Positions 7,764-18,570 of a stretch of DNA of 64,000 nt are shown here, one piece after another. The DNA comes from Microbacterium sp. 1.5R (GTDB lineage Bacteria > Actinomycetota > Actinomycetes > Actinomycetales > Microbacteriaceae), in NCBI RefSeq assembly GCF_007667425.1, contig NZ_VDRC01000001.1, positions 558,001 through 622,000 of the forward strand, given 5' to 3'. The stretch's first letter is position 1, and the number at the start of each line of letters is the position of its first letter. The notes under the pieces were generated by a model. The model did not search any database, had not been told where the DNA came from, and was given only the letters and a program-made list of their open reading frames with translations. Both the position numbers and the translations under genes were made by a program.

Positions 7764-8885
7764 TTACTCGTACGACTTCACGATCTCGAGCAGGCTCGGG
7801 ACGTTCGCGTACGCGTCAGCCGCGTTCTCCTTGGTCACGATGACCGGGTCGAGCAGGTAGGAGTCGACGACCTTGACACCGTTGTCGTAGGACTCGGTGT
7901 CGTTCACGTCGACCTCTTCGCCCTTCTGCAGCTCCTGGACCATCTTGATCGACTGCTGGACGAGCAGCGTGGTGTCCTTGTTGATCGTGGAGTACTGCAC
8001 GCCCTCCATGATCGACTTCACAGACTCGACCTCGGAGTCCTGACCCGTGACGACCGGAACCGGCTTGCCGGCCTGCTGCACCGAGGTGATGATGGCGCGA
8101 GCGAGGGTGTCGTTCGGGGACAGCACGCCGTCGATCACCGTGTCACCGCTGTACGACGAGGTGAGGATCGTGTCCATACGGTTCTGCGCGTTCTCCGGCA
8201 GCCAGCCCTCGGTCGCGGTCTGGGCGATCGCGGTCTGACCCGAGACGACCTTCAGCGTGCCGTCGTCGATCTTCGGCTGCAGGACCTCCATGGCACCGTC
8301 GAAGAAGACCTTCGAGTTGGCGTCATCCGGCGAACCCGAGAACAGCTCGATGTTGTACGGGGCTTCGTGACCGGCGCGCTCGGCGAGGCCGTCGAGCAGG
8401 GCCTGGCCCTGCAGGTTGCCGACCTTGAAGTTGTCGAACGCGACGTAGTAGTCGACAGCCTCGGTGTTCTCGATCAGACGGTCGTACGCGATCACGTAGG
8501 CACCGGCATCCTTGGCCGCCTGCACCTGCGTGGCCAGCTGCTTGCCGTCCTTCGCACCGATGATGATGACCTTGGCGCCGTTGGTGACCATGGCCTGGAT
8601 CTGGTTCTGCTGCTCCGCGACCGTGTTGCTGGCCGGGGCGTACTGCACGTCGGCCTTGAAGCCGGCCTTCTCCAGACCGTCGGTGAAGAGCTGGCCCGCA
8701 AGGACCCAGTTCTCACTGGTCTTGTCGGGAAGCGCGACGCCGATCGTTGCGTCGGCCGCGAAGCCCTTGGTGGCCTCCTCGCCCGAACCCGAGCCGGTGT
8801 CGCCGCCACGCTCGGCCGAGCAGCCGGTCAGGGCGAAGGCAGCCGTCGCGACGAGCGCTGTCGCTGTGACGATGATCTTCTTCAT
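7764..8885 (-). CDS. chvE: Monosaccharide ABC substrate-binding lipoprotein (ChvE-like)
   Basis: 373-aa sugar-binding protein of the ribose/xylose (type I) fold. The lipoprotein signal is clear (MKKIIVTATALVATAAFALTGC, lipobox LTGC). Characteristic stretches are IGVALPDKTSENWVLAGQ, GAKVIIIGAKDGKQLATQV, VIAYDRLI and VLSPNDTLARAIITS. It is the last gene of the mmsA-mmsB-chvE operon and should deliver pentoses or hexoses to the permease. The ATG at 8885 has an AGAAAGAGA purine run upstream. The exact sugar is unknown. Confidence 0.9.
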   Translation of the reverse strand: MKKIIVTATALVATAAFALTGCSAERGGDTGSGSGEEATKGFAADATIGVALPDKTSENWVLAGQLFTDGLEKAGFKADVQYAPASNTVAEQQNQIQAMVTNGAKVIIIGAKDGKQLATQVQAAKDAGAYVIAYDRLIENTEAVDYYVAFDNFKVGNLQGQALLDGLAERAGHEAPYNIELFSGSPDDANSKVFFDGAMEVLQPKIDDGTLKVVSGQTAIAQTATEGWLPENAQNRMDTILTSSYSGDTVIDGVLSPNDTLARAIITSVQQAGKPVPVVTGQDSEVESVKSIMEGVQYSTINKDTTLLVQQSIKMVQELQKGEEVDVNDTESYDNGVKVVDSYLLDPVIVTKENAADAYANVPSLLEIVKSYE

Positions 8886-8944
8886 GTGATCTCTTTCTGT
8901 GTGATGTGACGGATCCTGCGTGCGAGCACTGCGCGAGGATTCGC

Positions 8945-10303
8945 TTACTCGCCCCGCGTCTTCTCGACGGGTGGGGCCTGGTAAGTCTTGTTGGGCTCGA
9001 AGACCGGCGACGCTTCTGGATCGTCCTTGCGACCCCAGCGACGCGTCATGAACCCGATGATCGACGGACGACCCTGCTGCTTGTTCCAGACATCGATGCC
9101 GACCGCGAGCAGGAGCACGAGGCCCTTGATCATCGAGACGACGTCGGCACCCTGGCCGAGCAGTGCGAGGCCGTTGTTGAGGAAGGCCATGACGAGACCA
9201 CCGATGATCGAGCCGATCACGGTGCCGATACCGCCTGCGACGGCCGCGCCACCGATGAAGACCGATGCGATGGCGTCGAGCTCCCAGCCGGTGCCGTCGT
9301 TCGGGCCGGAGGCCTGCGAGCGAGCGACGAAGATCATGCCGGCGAGGGCGGCCATGACCGACATGTTCATCATGACGAAGAAGTCGACCCAGCGGTCCTT
9401 GACGCCCGACAGGCGAGCGGCCTGGCGGTTGCCGCCGACCGCGTAGATGTGACGTCCGAAGACGGTGTTGCGGGTGACGAACGAGTAGATGATGACGAGG
9501 GCGAGCAGGATGATGCCCGGAACCGGGAAGCTCGTGCCGGGGCGACCGGTCGCGAACATCCAGCCGGCGGCGAGCACGACGACCGAGAGCAGCACGACCT
9601 TGACGGTGCTGACCCACACGGGCGCCGAGTCGGAGCCCATCTTGTGCTGGATGCGGCGGGTGCGGATCTCCCAGAAGATGAGCCACGCGACACCGATGAG
9701 CGCGAGGATCATCGTCGGCACGTTGAACGGGAGCGGGAGCGCGATCTCCGGCAGGTAGCCGGTGCCGATGTACTGGAAGCCCTTGGGCACCGGGATCGTC
9801 TGCGCGTCGCCGATCCACTGCTGGGCGCCGCGGAAGAACAGCATGCCGGCAAGCGTCACGATGAACGCGGGAACCCCCACGTAGGCGACCCAGAAGCCCT
9901 GCCAGGCGCCGACCAGAGCTCCGACGGCGAGGCCGAGCAGGATCGCGGCCGGCCAGGGGAGATTCCACTCGGCCATCGACTTCGCCACGATGATGCCGGT
10001 GAACGCCGCCACCGAACCCACCGACAGGTCGATGTGGCCCATGATGATGACCATCACCATGCCGATCGCCAGGATCAGGATGAACGAGTACTGGTTGATG
10101 ACGTTGATGACGTTGCCCGGGGTCAGCGTCGCACCGTTCGGACCGTTTCGCAGCAGCGTGAAGATCTCGAAGAGGACGATGATGACGATCAGGCTGCCGA
10201 GGATGCCGAACTGGCGCAGCGACGAGGTGCCGTTGCTTCCGAACATCTTGCGGATGTCGCCGAAGTGGAAGCCACGCTTCGTTGTCGTGAGGTCGGTGGT
10301 CAT
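8945..10303 (-). CDS. mmsB: Multiple-monosaccharide ABC permease
   Basis: 452-aa polytopic permease of the RbsC/XylH family, larger than RbsC as usual for MmsB/GguB. Recognisable segments are [21 protein letters not shown] (N-terminal half) and [23 protein letters not shown], the cytoplasmic coupling loop, then [20 protein letters not shown]. Its ATG overlaps the mmsA stop by four bases, indicating translational coupling. It forms the membrane pore for the ChvE-like binding protein. Confidence 0.92.
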   Translation of the reverse strand: MTTDLTTTKRGFHFGDIRKMFGSNGTSSLRQFGILGSLIVIIVLFEIFTLLRNGPNGATLTPGNVINVINQYSFILILAIGMVMVIIMGHIDLSVGSVAAFTGIIVAKSMAEWNLPWPAAILLGLAVGALVGAWQGFWVAYVGVPAFIVTLAGMLFFRGAQQWIGDAQTIPVPKGFQYIGTGYLPEIALPLPFNVPTMILALIGVAWLIFWEIRTRRIQHKMGSDSAPVWVSTVKVVLLSVVVLAAGWMFATGRPGTSFPVPGIILLALVIIYSFVTRNTVFGRHIYAVGGNRQAARLSGVKDRWVDFFVMMNMSVMAALAGMIFVARSQASGPNDGTGWELDAIASVFIGGAAVAGGIGTVIGSIIGGLVMAFLNNGLALLGQGADVVSMIKGLVLLLAVGIDVWNKQQGRPSIIGFMTRRWGRKDDPEASPVFEPNKTYQAPPVEKTRGE

Positions 10304-11868
10304 GCGGATGCTTTCTGAGTAGCGGAGGTCATGCTGCGCATGAGGGCCTCGGGTGTTGCCTGGTCGGCCGGGATGCAGTCGGTGACCCGACCTTCGAAGA
10401 CGGTGTAGATGCGGTCGGAGATGCCGAGCAGCTCGGGCAGCTCGCTGGAGATGACGATGACGCCCTTGCCCTGCGAAGCGAGCTCGTTGATGATCGCGTA
10501 GATCTCGTACTTTGCTCCGACGTCGATGCCGCGGGTCGGCTCATCGAGGATCAGCAGGTCGGGGTCGGTGAACATCCACTTCGCGAGGACGACCTTCTGC
10601 TGATTGCCACCCGACAGCTTGCCCACGCCCTCCTCGACCGACGGCGTCTTGATGCGCAGCGCCTTGCGGTAGCGCTCGGCGACCGAGAACTCCTCGCGCT
10701 CGTCGACCACGCCGCGGTGGGTGATCTTCGACAGCTTGGCGGCGACGACGGAGCGCTTGATCGTGTCGAGCAGGTTGAGTCCGAGCACCTTGCGGTCCTC
10801 GCTCACATAGGCGAGGCCGTGCTTGATCGCCGACGAGACGTCGGGGATGACGACCTCCTGGCCGTCCTTGATGATCGTGCCGGACTGGAAGTTGCCGTAC
10901 GAACGGCCGAACAGGCTCATCATGAACTCGGTGCGGCCGGCGCCCATGAGGCCGGCGATGCCCACGACCTCGCCGCGGCGGACGTCGATGCTCGACCCCT
11001 TGACGACCATGCGCTCGGCGACCGACGGGTGCTGCACCCACCAGTCCTTGACCTCGAAGAAGACCTCTCCGATCTCCGGTGTGCGATCAGGGTAGCGGCT
11101 CTCGAGCGAGCGACCCACCATTCCGCGGATGATCCGGTCCTCGTTGATCTCGCCGCGCGAGATGTCGAGCGTCTCGACCGTGCGGCCGTCGCGGATGATC
11201 GTGATCTCGTCGGCGATCTGCTCGATCTCGTTGAGCTTGTGGCTGATCATGATCGAGGCGATCCCCTTGGCCTTGAGGCCGAGGATCAGGTCGAGCAGAT
11301 GCTGGGAGTCGTTCTCATTGAGCGCGGCGGTCGGCTCGTCGAGGATGAGCAGCTTGACATCCTTGTTGAGCGCCTTCGCGATCTCGATGAGCTGCTGCTT
11401 GCCGACACCGAGCGTCTTGATCGCGACGTCCGGGTCTTCCTTGAGGCCGACGCGGGCCAGCAGCTCGGTGGCCCGCTGACGCTGGGCCTGCCAGTCGATG
11501 CGGCCGAACCGGCGGATCTCGTTGCCGAGGAAGATGTTCTCGGTGATCGACAGCTCGGGGATGAGCGCGAGCTCCTGGTGGATGATCGCGATGCCCGCCT
11601 GCTCGCTCGCAGCGATGTCGCGGAAGCGCTGCTCCTCGCCGTACAGCAGGATCTCGCCCTCGTAGGAGCCGTAGGGGTACACCCCCGACAGCACCTTCAT
11701 GAGGGTGGACTTGCCTGCGCCGTTCTCCCCGCAGATGGCGTGGATCTCGCCCGCGCGAACGGTGATGGAGACGTCAGAAAGCGCCTTGACTCCCGGGAAT
11801 TCCTTGGTGATGCTGCGCATCTCCAGGATCGGGCCAGACACGACCGGCAACGTTGCTGTGGTGCTCAC
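10300..11868 (-). CDS. mmsA: Multiple-monosaccharide ABC ATPase (double ABC domain)
   Basis: 522-aa cytoplasmic ATPase with two fused ABC domains, the usual sugar-transporter architecture. Domain 1 has Walker [10 protein letters not shown] near residue 50, signature [15 protein letters not shown] and Walker [12 protein letters not shown]. Domain 2 is degenerate at the Walker A position (GLMGAGRTE) but keeps [14 protein letters not shown] and [11 protein letters not shown], normal for RbsA-type proteins. GTG start at 11868 with GAGGAAG just upstream. It is first in the operon, behind a sigma-70-like promoter and a LacI-type operator. Confidence 0.93.
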   Translation of the reverse strand: MSTTATLPVVSGPILEMRSITKEFPGVKALSDVSITVRAGEIHAICGENGAGKSTLMKVLSGVYPYGSYEGEILLYGEEQRFRDIAASEQAGIAIIHQELALIPELSITENIFLGNEIRRFGRIDWQAQRQRATELLARVGLKEDPDVAIKTLGVGKQQLIEIAKALNKDVKLLILDEPTAALNENDSQHLLDLILGLKAKGIASIMISHKLNEIEQIADEITIIRDGRTVETLDISRGEINEDRIIRGMVGRSLESRYPDRTPEIGEVFFEVKDWWVQHPSVAERMVVKGSSIDVRRGEVVGIAGLMGAGRTEFMMSLFGRSYGNFQSGTIIKDGQEVVIPDVSSAIKHGLAYVSEDRKVLGLNLLDTIKRSVVAAKLSKITHRGVVDEREEFSVAERYRKALRIKTPSVEEGVGKLSGGNQQKVVLAKWMFTDPDLLILDEPTRGIDVGAKYEIYAIINELASQGKGVIVISSELPELLGISDRIYTVFEGRVTDCIPADQATPEALMRSMTSATQKASA

Positions 11869-11900
11869 GGATCTTCCTCGCTACGTGCGGCCACCGTCGA

Positions 11901-11950
11901 TGTGACCGTTCACATTGGTACATAGTCTACGCTCCCCGAGGCGGTGTCAA
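11901..11950 (-). promoter_or_regulatory. mmsA promoter with LacI-type operator
   Basis: On the minus strand TTGACA (11945-11950) and GACTAT (11922-11927) are 17 bases apart. Just downstream, at 11901-11914, lies TGTGAACGGTCACA, a near-perfect inverted repeat with a central CG, typical of LacI-family operators. A repressor bound there would block initiation of the sugar operon. Confidence 0.75.
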
Positions 11951-11972
11951 GACCACGGTGCGAATTGTTGGC

Positions 11973-12986
11973 TTATCGAGCCGCGGCCGATTCGCGGGTG
12001 CGCAGCGTCGTCTGCAGCGCCCCGAACACCGGGGGGTCCTCCCCGCGGATCTGCGCCAGCAACAGCCGCACGGCACGGCGCCCGAGCTCAGGGAAATCCT
12101 GGTGCACGGTCGTCAGAGTCGGCGCGACGTGCGCCGAGACGGGGATGTCGTCGAAGCCGACGACGCTCACGTCCTCGGGCACGCGGATGCCCGCATCACG
12201 GAACCCGTGCATGAGACCGATCGCCATCTGGTCGTTGGCCACGAAGATCGCCGTGAAGTCCCGACGGCGCGCCAGCTCCTGCCCGGCGAAGTAGCCGAAG
12301 TCGGCGGTCCAGTCGCCGCGGATCGGCGGGAACGTCGGCAGGTCGGCCTCGCGGAGCGCCTCCAGGTAGCCGCGCATGCGCGACTCGGCCTCGATCCAGT
12401 CCTGCGGTCCGGCCAGGTGGATGATGTCGCTGTGCCCGAGGGTGATGAGGTGCTCGGTCGCGGTGCGCGCCCCGGCGACCTGGTCGGCCGACAGGCTCAC
12501 CCCGTCGGAGCCGGACGCGGATTGGAGGGAGACGAACGGGGTGTCGCTCGCCATCGCCCGCAGCACGTGGAACACCCGCACCTGCGGGGCGAGCACGACG
12601 ATGCCGTCGACCTGCTCGCGGGCCAGCTGCCGCAGCGCACTGCCGATCGCCTCCGGCGACGTCGCCGACAGATTGAGGGTCGAGACGGAGTACCCCTCCT
12701 CACGAGCCGCGTCCTCGATGCCGACGATCGATGAGGTGGGGCCGAACTCCCCCACCGTCGCCGACAGGATGCCGAGCATGTTCGACTTGCTCGTGACGAG
12801 AGCGCGTGCGGCGAGGTTCGGCCGATAGTCGAGCACCGAGATCGCGTCGAGGACCTTCGCCTTTGTCTCCGGGCGGATGCTGGGGTGATCGTTCAGCACA
12901 CGAGAGACGGTCTGATGCGAGACGCCGGCGAGCCGGGCGACGTCGCGGATGCTCGGCATCCTGGCGCGTTCGGAGGCAGTCGACAC
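11973..12986 (-). CDS. LacI-family transcriptional regulator
   Basis: 337-aa repressor-type protein. The N-terminal helix-turn-helix is IRDVARLAGVSHQTVSRVLN (residues 13-32), followed by the hinge region and a sugar-binding effector domain with the segments GHSDIIHLAGP and VVGFDDIPVSAHVAPTLTTV. GTG start at 12986 with a strong AAGGAGG. It sits directly upstream of mmsA-mmsB-chvE, and matching operators precede both transcripts, so it most likely represses the sugar transporter and itself. Confidence 0.92.
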   Translation of the reverse strand: MSTASERARMPSIRDVARLAGVSHQTVSRVLNDHPSIRPETKAKVLDAISVLDYRPNLAARALVTSKSNMLGILSATVGEFGPTSSIVGIEDAAREEGYSVSTLNLSATSPEAIGSALRQLAREQVDGIVVLAPQVRVFHVLRAMASDTPFVSLQSASGSDGVSLSADQVAGARTATEHLITLGHSDIIHLAGPQDWIEAESRMRGYLEALREADLPTFPPIRGDWTADFGYFAGQELARRRDFTAIFVANDQMAIGLMHGFRDAGIRVPEDVSVVGFDDIPVSAHVAPTLTTVHQDFPELGRRAVRLLLAQIRGEDPPVFGALQTTLRTRESAAAR

Positions 12987-13002
12987 CGCAGGCCTCCTTG
13001 CA

Positions 13003-13016
13003 TGTGCACGGTCACA
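13003..13016. promoter_or_regulatory. LacI-type operator upstream of lacI gene
   Basis: TGTGCACGGTCACA is a close copy of the mmsA operator (minus strand TGTGACCGTGCACA). It lies 17 bases upstream of the regulator's GTG, consistent with autoregulation. Confidence 0.7.
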
Positions 13017-13041
13017 TCGTCACCCCATTATGTATCCACGG

Positions 13042-13082
13042 GCGGGTGAACGCACTTCGATGACCGGCCGGTGGTCACCCGC
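13042..13082. terminator. Possible stem-loop between lacI promoter region and ispE
   Basis: GCGGGTGA (13042-13049) and TCACCCGC (13075-13082) are perfect 8-bp arms around a loop that itself contains ACCGGCCGGT. There is no clear T-run. It lies downstream of ispE and could end that transcript. Confidence 0.35.
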
Positions 13083-13115
13083 GAGCGACGATGAGAGGCT
13101 GCGGAGGGCCGGGCG

Positions 13116-14048
13116 TCAGCCGACGATCCGGGCACCCGCGACGGGACCGTGCACGTGCATCGAGTCGATGCCCTGCGCGTCGAGAGAGGCCTGCACCGCG
13201 CGCGCGGCGTCCGCGTCGGCGCAGAGCAGGGCGACAGTCGGCCCCGAGCCCGACACGACGCCCTGCAGCGCGCCGGCATCGATCCCGCGGAGGATCGTCG
13301 TCTCGAGCTCGGGCCGTTCGTGCAGCGCGGCATCCTGCAGATCGTTGTAGATACTCTCGGAGAGCAGATCCGGGTCACCGGAGCGGAGGGCCTGCAGCAC
13401 CGGGATCGGCACGTCGAGGGAGAGCGGCGGATCGTCGGCCAACGCACCCTCCTCCTCGCGGAGCGCGTCGAGTCGCGCGTACACGAGCGGCGTCGACAGG
13501 CCCTCGTCACTCGGCACCAGCACCCAGTCGAAACGTCCGCGCGCGAGCGCGGGGTGCAACTGGTCACCGCGCCCCGTACCCACTGCGGTGCCCCCGTGCA
13601 GCGCGAACGGGACATCAGCGCCCAGGCGAGCCGCGAGCTCGTGCAGACGCGCGCTCGAGAAGCCGGTGCCCCACAGAGCGTCGCAGGCGACGAGCGCCGC
13701 CGCAGCATCCGCAGATCCTCCGCCCATGCCGCCGGCCACGGGAACGCTCTTGCGGATCTCGAGGGCGACACCGCCGTGGTAGTCGGCGGCCGATGCGAGC
13801 AGCTTGGCCGCACGCATCGCGAGGTTGCGGTCATCGAGCGGCACGGTGTCGGGGTCGTCGACGCCCGAGACCGTGAGCGAGAAGTCCTCGGCATGCCGTG
13901 CGATGACGTCCTCGTACAGCGACACCGCCTGGAAGACGGTCGCCAGCGCGTGGTATCCGTCCTCATGACGGCCGCCCACGCCGAGATAGACGTTGATCTT
14001 GCCCGGTGCACGCACGTGCACGGAATCGGCGGGGGCGGCGAACGTCAT
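13116..14048 (-). CDS. ispE: 4-diphosphocytidyl-2-C-methyl-D-erythritol kinase
   Basis: 310-aa GHMP kinase of the MEP isoprenoid pathway. It phosphorylates the 2-hydroxyl of CDP-methylerythritol using ATP in the cytoplasm. The N-terminal VRAPGKINVYLGVGGRHEDGYH, with its family-conserved lysine, and the glycine-rich ATP loop PVAGGMGGGSADAAAALV (residues 103-120) are diagnostic, and GVVSGSGPTVALL is the C-terminal motif. Length is typical. In many actinobacteria it directly follows rsmA; here an aldo/keto reductase lies between them, ten bases upstream. Confidence 0.95.
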   Translation of the reverse strand: MTFAAPADSVHVRAPGKINVYLGVGGRHEDGYHALATVFQAVSLYEDVIARHAEDFSLTVSGVDDPDTVPLDDRNLAMRAAKLLASAADYHGGVALEIRKSVPVAGGMGGGSADAAAALVACDALWGTGFSSARLHELAARLGADVPFALHGGTAVGTGRGDQLHPALARGRFDWVLVPSDEGLSTPLVYARLDALREEEGALADDPPLSLDVPIPVLQALRSGDPDLLSESIYNDLQDAALHERPELETTILRGIDAGALQGVVSGSGPTVALLCADADAARAVQASLDAQGIDSMHVHGPVAGARIVG

Positions 14049-14058
14049 GGCAGCACCG

Positions 14059-15126
<1,068 letters not shown>

Positions 15127-15132
15127 AGTGCC

Positions 15133-15138
15133 AGATTA
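15133..15138 (-). promoter_or_regulatory. Leaderless -10 box for aldo/keto reductase
   Basis: Minus-strand TAATCT, six bases, then GTG at 15126. The box overlaps the rsmA stop codon. Confidence 0.55.
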
Positions 15139-16005
15139 GTCTGACGCGGCCGCCACGCCGACGGCGTTGACCTGCTGCGCGACCCGCTGGTAGTCGTCGA
15201 CCGTGAGGTCCTCCCCCCGCGCGGTGGGAGCGACCCCCGCCGCGATGAGGGCGTCGGACGCGGCCGCCGAGCTCCCGAAGACCCCGGAGAGGGCCTGACG
15301 CAGCATCTTGCGACGCTGGTTGAAGGCGGCATCCACGATCCGGAAGGTCTGTCGACGCTCGTCCTCCGAGCCCCGCTCGCCCTCTGAACGGTCGAACCCG
15401 ACCAGCAGGCTGTCGACGTTCGGCACCGGCCAGAACACCTGACGCGACACCGTGCCCGCGAGCTTCCACTCGCCGTACCAGGCAGCCTTGACGCTGGGCG
15501 ACCCGTAGATCTTGGATCCCGGCTTCGCGGCGAGGCGCTCCGCCACCTCGGCCTGGACCATCACGACACCGCGCTGCAGGTACGGGAAAGTCTCGAGGAA
15601 GTGCAGCAGCACCGGCACCGACACGTTGTACGGCAGGTTGGCGACCAGCACCGTCGGCTCGCCGGGGAGCTCGGTGACGCGCATCGCGTCGGCATCCACC
15701 ACCGTCAGGCGATCGGACTCGACACCGTGGTCGACAGCCGTCTGCGGCAGCCGCGCGGCCAGTCGGTGGTCGATCTCGACGGCCGTCACCGCGGCGCCGG
15801 TCTCGAGGATGGCCAGCGTCAGCGAGCCGAGCCCAGGCCCGATCTCGACGACGCGCTCTCCCGCATCCACCCGCGCAGCCTGCACGATCTTGCGGACCGT
15901 GTTGGCGTCGACGACGAAGTTCTGCCCGAGCTTCTTCGTCGGGGTGACGTCGAGCTCGGCGGCGAGGCGGCGGATCTCGGTGGCGCCGAGCAGGGTGACG
16001 GTCAT
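15136..16005 (-). CDS. rsmA: 16S rRNA (A1518/A1519) dimethyltransferase
   Basis: 289-aa KsgA/RsmA enzyme that dimethylates two adjacent adenines near the 3' end of 16S rRNA during 30S maturation, using SAM. Diagnostic segments are [21 protein letters not shown] (N-terminus), [16 protein letters not shown] (SAM motif I) and the catalytic motif [12 protein letters not shown]. The ATG at 16005 is preferred because GGGGGAGA lies about eight bases upstream; an in-frame GTG at 16023 is the alternative. It lies between the tatD-like gene and the inserted aldo/keto reductase. Confidence 0.95.
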   Translation of the reverse strand: MTVTLLGATEIRRLAAELDVTPTKKLGQNFVVDANTVRKIVQAARVDAGERVVEIGPGLGSLTLAILETGAAVTAVEIDHRLAARLPQTAVDHGVESDRLTVVDADAMRVTELPGEPTVLVANLPYNVSVPVLLHFLETFPYLQRGVVMVQAEVAERLAAKPGSKIYGSPSVKAAWYGEWKLAGTVSRQVFWPVPNVDSLLVGFDRSEGERGSEDERRQTFRIVDAAFNQRRKMLRQALSGVFGSSAAASDALIAAGVAPTARGEDLTVDDYQRVAQQVNAVGVAAASD

Positions 16006-16036
16006 TGGTCCATTCTCCCCCACGGCGGAGCGCGCC

Positions 16037-16918
16037 TCAGTCGTCGCCGAAGGAGCCGTAGACGCGGATCGTGTTCGCGGCGAGCTGTGCGCACAGCTCG
16101 TCGACGTCGAGTCCGAGCTCAGCGGCCATGAAGCGCACCGTGATCGGCACCAGGTAGGGCGCGTTCGGGCGTCCTCTCAGCGGCGTCGGCGTGAGGAACG
16201 GCGCATCGGTCTCGACGAGGATGCGATCGAGCGGCGTGACCTTCAGGGCGTCGCGCAGGTTCTGCGCGTTCTTGAACGTCACGTTGCCCGCGAACGACAG
16301 GTGGTAGCCGGCATCCGCACACACCCGCGCCATCGCGTCGTCGCCCGAGAAGCAGTGGAACACCGTCTTCTCCGGCGCGCCCGCCCTGGCCAACGTCTCG
16401 AGAACGGCGTCATGCGCGTCGCGGTCGTGGATCTGCATGGCGATGCCGTGCTTCTTCGCGAGTGCGATGTGCGCCTCGAACGACGCGAACTGCGGAGCGC
16501 GACGGTCGGGCTCGGTGCGGAAGAAGTCCAGCCCCGTCTCGCCGATCGCCCGGGTGCGCGGATGCGCCGCGAGTTCGTCGATGACGGCCAGCGCCTCGTC
16601 GAGACGCCCCTCCTCGGCGTACGTCGGGGCATCGTTCGGGTGGATCGCCACCGCGGCCAGCACTCGACGATCGGATGCCGCGGCCTCGACCGCCCATCGC
16701 GAGGACTCGATGTCACCGGACGCCTGGATCACCCCGGCGATGCCGACGGCCTCCGCCCGGTCGAGCTGCTCGGTCAGCGACAGCGGTTCGTCGCCGTCGA
16801 GGATCTCGAGGTGCGCGTGGTTGTCGTATACGGGGACGGCGAGGGGCTCAGGGGCCGCGGGGTACCGCAGATCCTTGCGCCCGTCGCCGTCACGCCGCTG
16901 CACGTAGGTCTCCGGCAC
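16037..16918 (-). CDS. TatD-family metal-dependent hydrolase
   Basis: 293-aa TIM-barrel metallohydrolase, probably a 3'-5' exo-DNase or RNase of the TatD/YcfH group. Metal ligands are in [43 protein letters not shown] and [14 protein letters not shown] start at 16918 with GGAG upstream, 11 bases after the metG stop. A 35-residue extension precedes the first metal motif, common in actinobacterial members. The neighbours metG and rsmA match the conserved actinobacterial order. Confidence 0.92.
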   Translation of the reverse strand: MPETYVQRRDGDGRKDLRYPAAPEPLAVPVYDNHAHLEILDGDEPLSLTEQLDRAEAVGIAGVIQASGDIESSRWAVEAAASDRRVLAAVAIHPNDAPTYAEEGRLDEALAVIDELAAHPRTRAIGETGLDFFRTEPDRRAPQFASFEAHIALAKKHGIAMQIHDRDAHDAVLETLARAGAPEKTVFHCFSGDDAMARVCADAGYHLSFAGNVTFKNAQNLRDALKVTPLDRILVETDAPFLTPTPLRGRPNAPYLVPITVRFMAAELGLDVDELCAQLAANTIRVYGSFGDD

Positions 16919-16929
16919 GGAATTCTCCG

Positions 16930-18519
16930 TCAGGCCTGCTCGACGCGCGGGAAGAGCGGCGCGAGCCCGTTGACGCTCGTCCCCGGCTTCAGCGCACCCC
17001 ATGCCCCCGCTTCGCGGATCGGCTGGTCCTGCACGCCGCCCAGCGTCTCGGCCGCACCCAGCGCGATCCACAGCTTCTCGGTCGACTGCGGCATCACCGG
17101 CGACAGCAGCACGGCGAGCGCGCGCAGCCCCTCGGCGCACGTGTACAGCACGGTTCCGAGGCGCTCGCGCTGCGACTCGTCGCCGGCGGCGGCCTGCTTG
17201 GCCAGCGCCCACGGCTCGTTCGCGGTGATGTAGCCGTTGAGAGCGTCGACGACCGTCCAGATCGCCCGGATCGCCTCGTCGATGCGGAACTGCTCGATCG
17301 CGGCATCCGCGTCCGTCGTCGCGCGCGCGACGAGACGCTGGATCACCAGGTCGCCCTCGAGATAGTCCGCGGGCGGCGGTACGACGCCCTCGAAGTACTT
17401 CTCGATCATCGCGGTCGTGCGCGACGCGAGATTCCCGAAGCCGTTGGCGAGCTCTGCCTGGTAGCGGGCCGCGAGGTCCTCCCACGAGAAGGAGCCGTCC
17501 TGGCCAAACGCGATCGCCGAGAGGAAGTAGAACCGGTACGCGTCAGATCCGAACACGTCGGTGATCTCCGTCGGGGCGATGCCGGTGAGCTTCGACTTCG
17601 ACATCTTCTCGCCGCCGACGAGCAGCCAGCCGTGCGCGAACACGCCCTTCGGCACGTCGAGCCCTGCCGCCATCAGCATGGCCGGCCAGATGACGGCGTG
17701 GAAGCGCAGGATGTCTTTGCCGACCACGTGATACGCCGGCCAGCGGCGGTCGAACGTCTCGGGGTCGTCGCCGTAGCCGACGGCGGTGGCGTAGTTGAGC
17801 AGGGCGTCGACCCACACGTAGATGACGTGCGAGCTGTCCCACGGCACCTCGATGCCCCAGTCGAACGCCGACCGCGAGATCGACAGATCCTTCAGACCCT
17901 GTCGCACGAACGAGACGACCTCGTTGCGCGCGGACTCCGGGCGGATGAAGTCGGGCTGCGTCCTGTACAGCTCGAGGAGGCGGTCCTGGAACTCGCTGAG
18001 CTTGAAGAAGTAGTTCTTCTCCTGCAGCAGCTCGAGCGGCTTCGAGTGGATCGCGCACACCTTGAGCCCCTCGAAGGGGCCGGTGCCGTCGAGGATCTCG
18101 GACTCCGGCTTGAACTCCTCGCAGCCCACGCAGTACAGCGCCTCGTACTCGCCAGCGTAGATATAGCCGCGGTCGTAGATCGCCTGGACGAACTTCTTCA
18201 CCCGCTCCTCATGGCGCTCCTGCGTCGTGCGGATGAAGTCGTCGTTCGCCACGTCGAGGGTCTCGAGCAGCGGGAACCACGCCTCGGTGACGAGCTTGTC
18301 GACCCACTCCTGCGGGGTGACGCCGTTGGCAGCGGCCGCGCGGAGCATCTTCTGACCGTGCTCGTCGGTGCCCGTCAGCATCCAGGTGTCGTCGCCGCCC
18401 TGACGGTGCCAGCGCGCGAGCGCGTCGACCGCCACCGAGGTGTACCCGTGGCCGATGTGAGGCACGTCGGACGGGTAGTAGATGGGCGTCGTGATGTAGA
18501 AGGATTCGCCTGCGGGCAT
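16930..18519 (-). CDS. metG: Methionyl-tRNA synthetase
   Basis: 529-aa class Ia aminoacyl-tRNA synthetase charging tRNA-Met in the cytoplasm. The HIGH motif appears as HIGHGYT near residue 21 and KMSKS in GGEKMSKSKLTG. The connective insert carries CVGC plus a later Cys/His pair (CAIH), as in zinc-knob forms. The protein ends without the C-terminal dimerisation extension seen in longer MetRS. The ATG at 18519 has TAGAAT six bases upstream, pointing to a leaderless mRNA heading the metG-tatD-rsmA group. Confidence 0.96.
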   Translation of the reverse strand: MPAGESFYITTPIYYPSDVPHIGHGYTSVAVDALARWHRQGGDDTWMLTGTDEHGQKMLRAAAANGVTPQEWVDKLVTEAWFPLLETLDVANDDFIRTTQERHEERVKKFVQAIYDRGYIYAGEYEALYCVGCEEFKPESEILDGTGPFEGLKVCAIHSKPLELLQEKNYFFKLSEFQDRLLELYRTQPDFIRPESARNEVVSFVRQGLKDLSISRSAFDWGIEVPWDSSHVIYVWVDALLNYATAVGYGDDPETFDRRWPAYHVVGKDILRFHAVIWPAMLMAAGLDVPKGVFAHGWLLVGGEKMSKSKLTGIAPTEITDVFGSDAYRFYFLSAIAFGQDGSFSWEDLAARYQAELANGFGNLASRTTAMIEKYFEGVVPPPADYLEGDLVIQRLVARATTDADAAIEQFRIDEAIRAIWTVVDALNGYITANEPWALAKQAAAGDESQRERLGTVLYTCAEGLRALAVLLSPVMPQSTEKLWIALGAAETLGGVQDQPIREAGAWGALKPGTSVNGLAPLFPRVEQA

Positions 18520-18525
18520 GGAGCA

Positions 18526-18531
18526 ATTCTA
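18526..18531 (-). promoter_or_regulatory. Leaderless -10 box for metG
   Basis: Minus-strand TAGAAT, six bases, then ATG at 18519. Confidence 0.65.
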
Positions 18532-18570
18532 GGTGCGATGCCGGGGGCGGTTACGCCGGGCCGACCCGCC

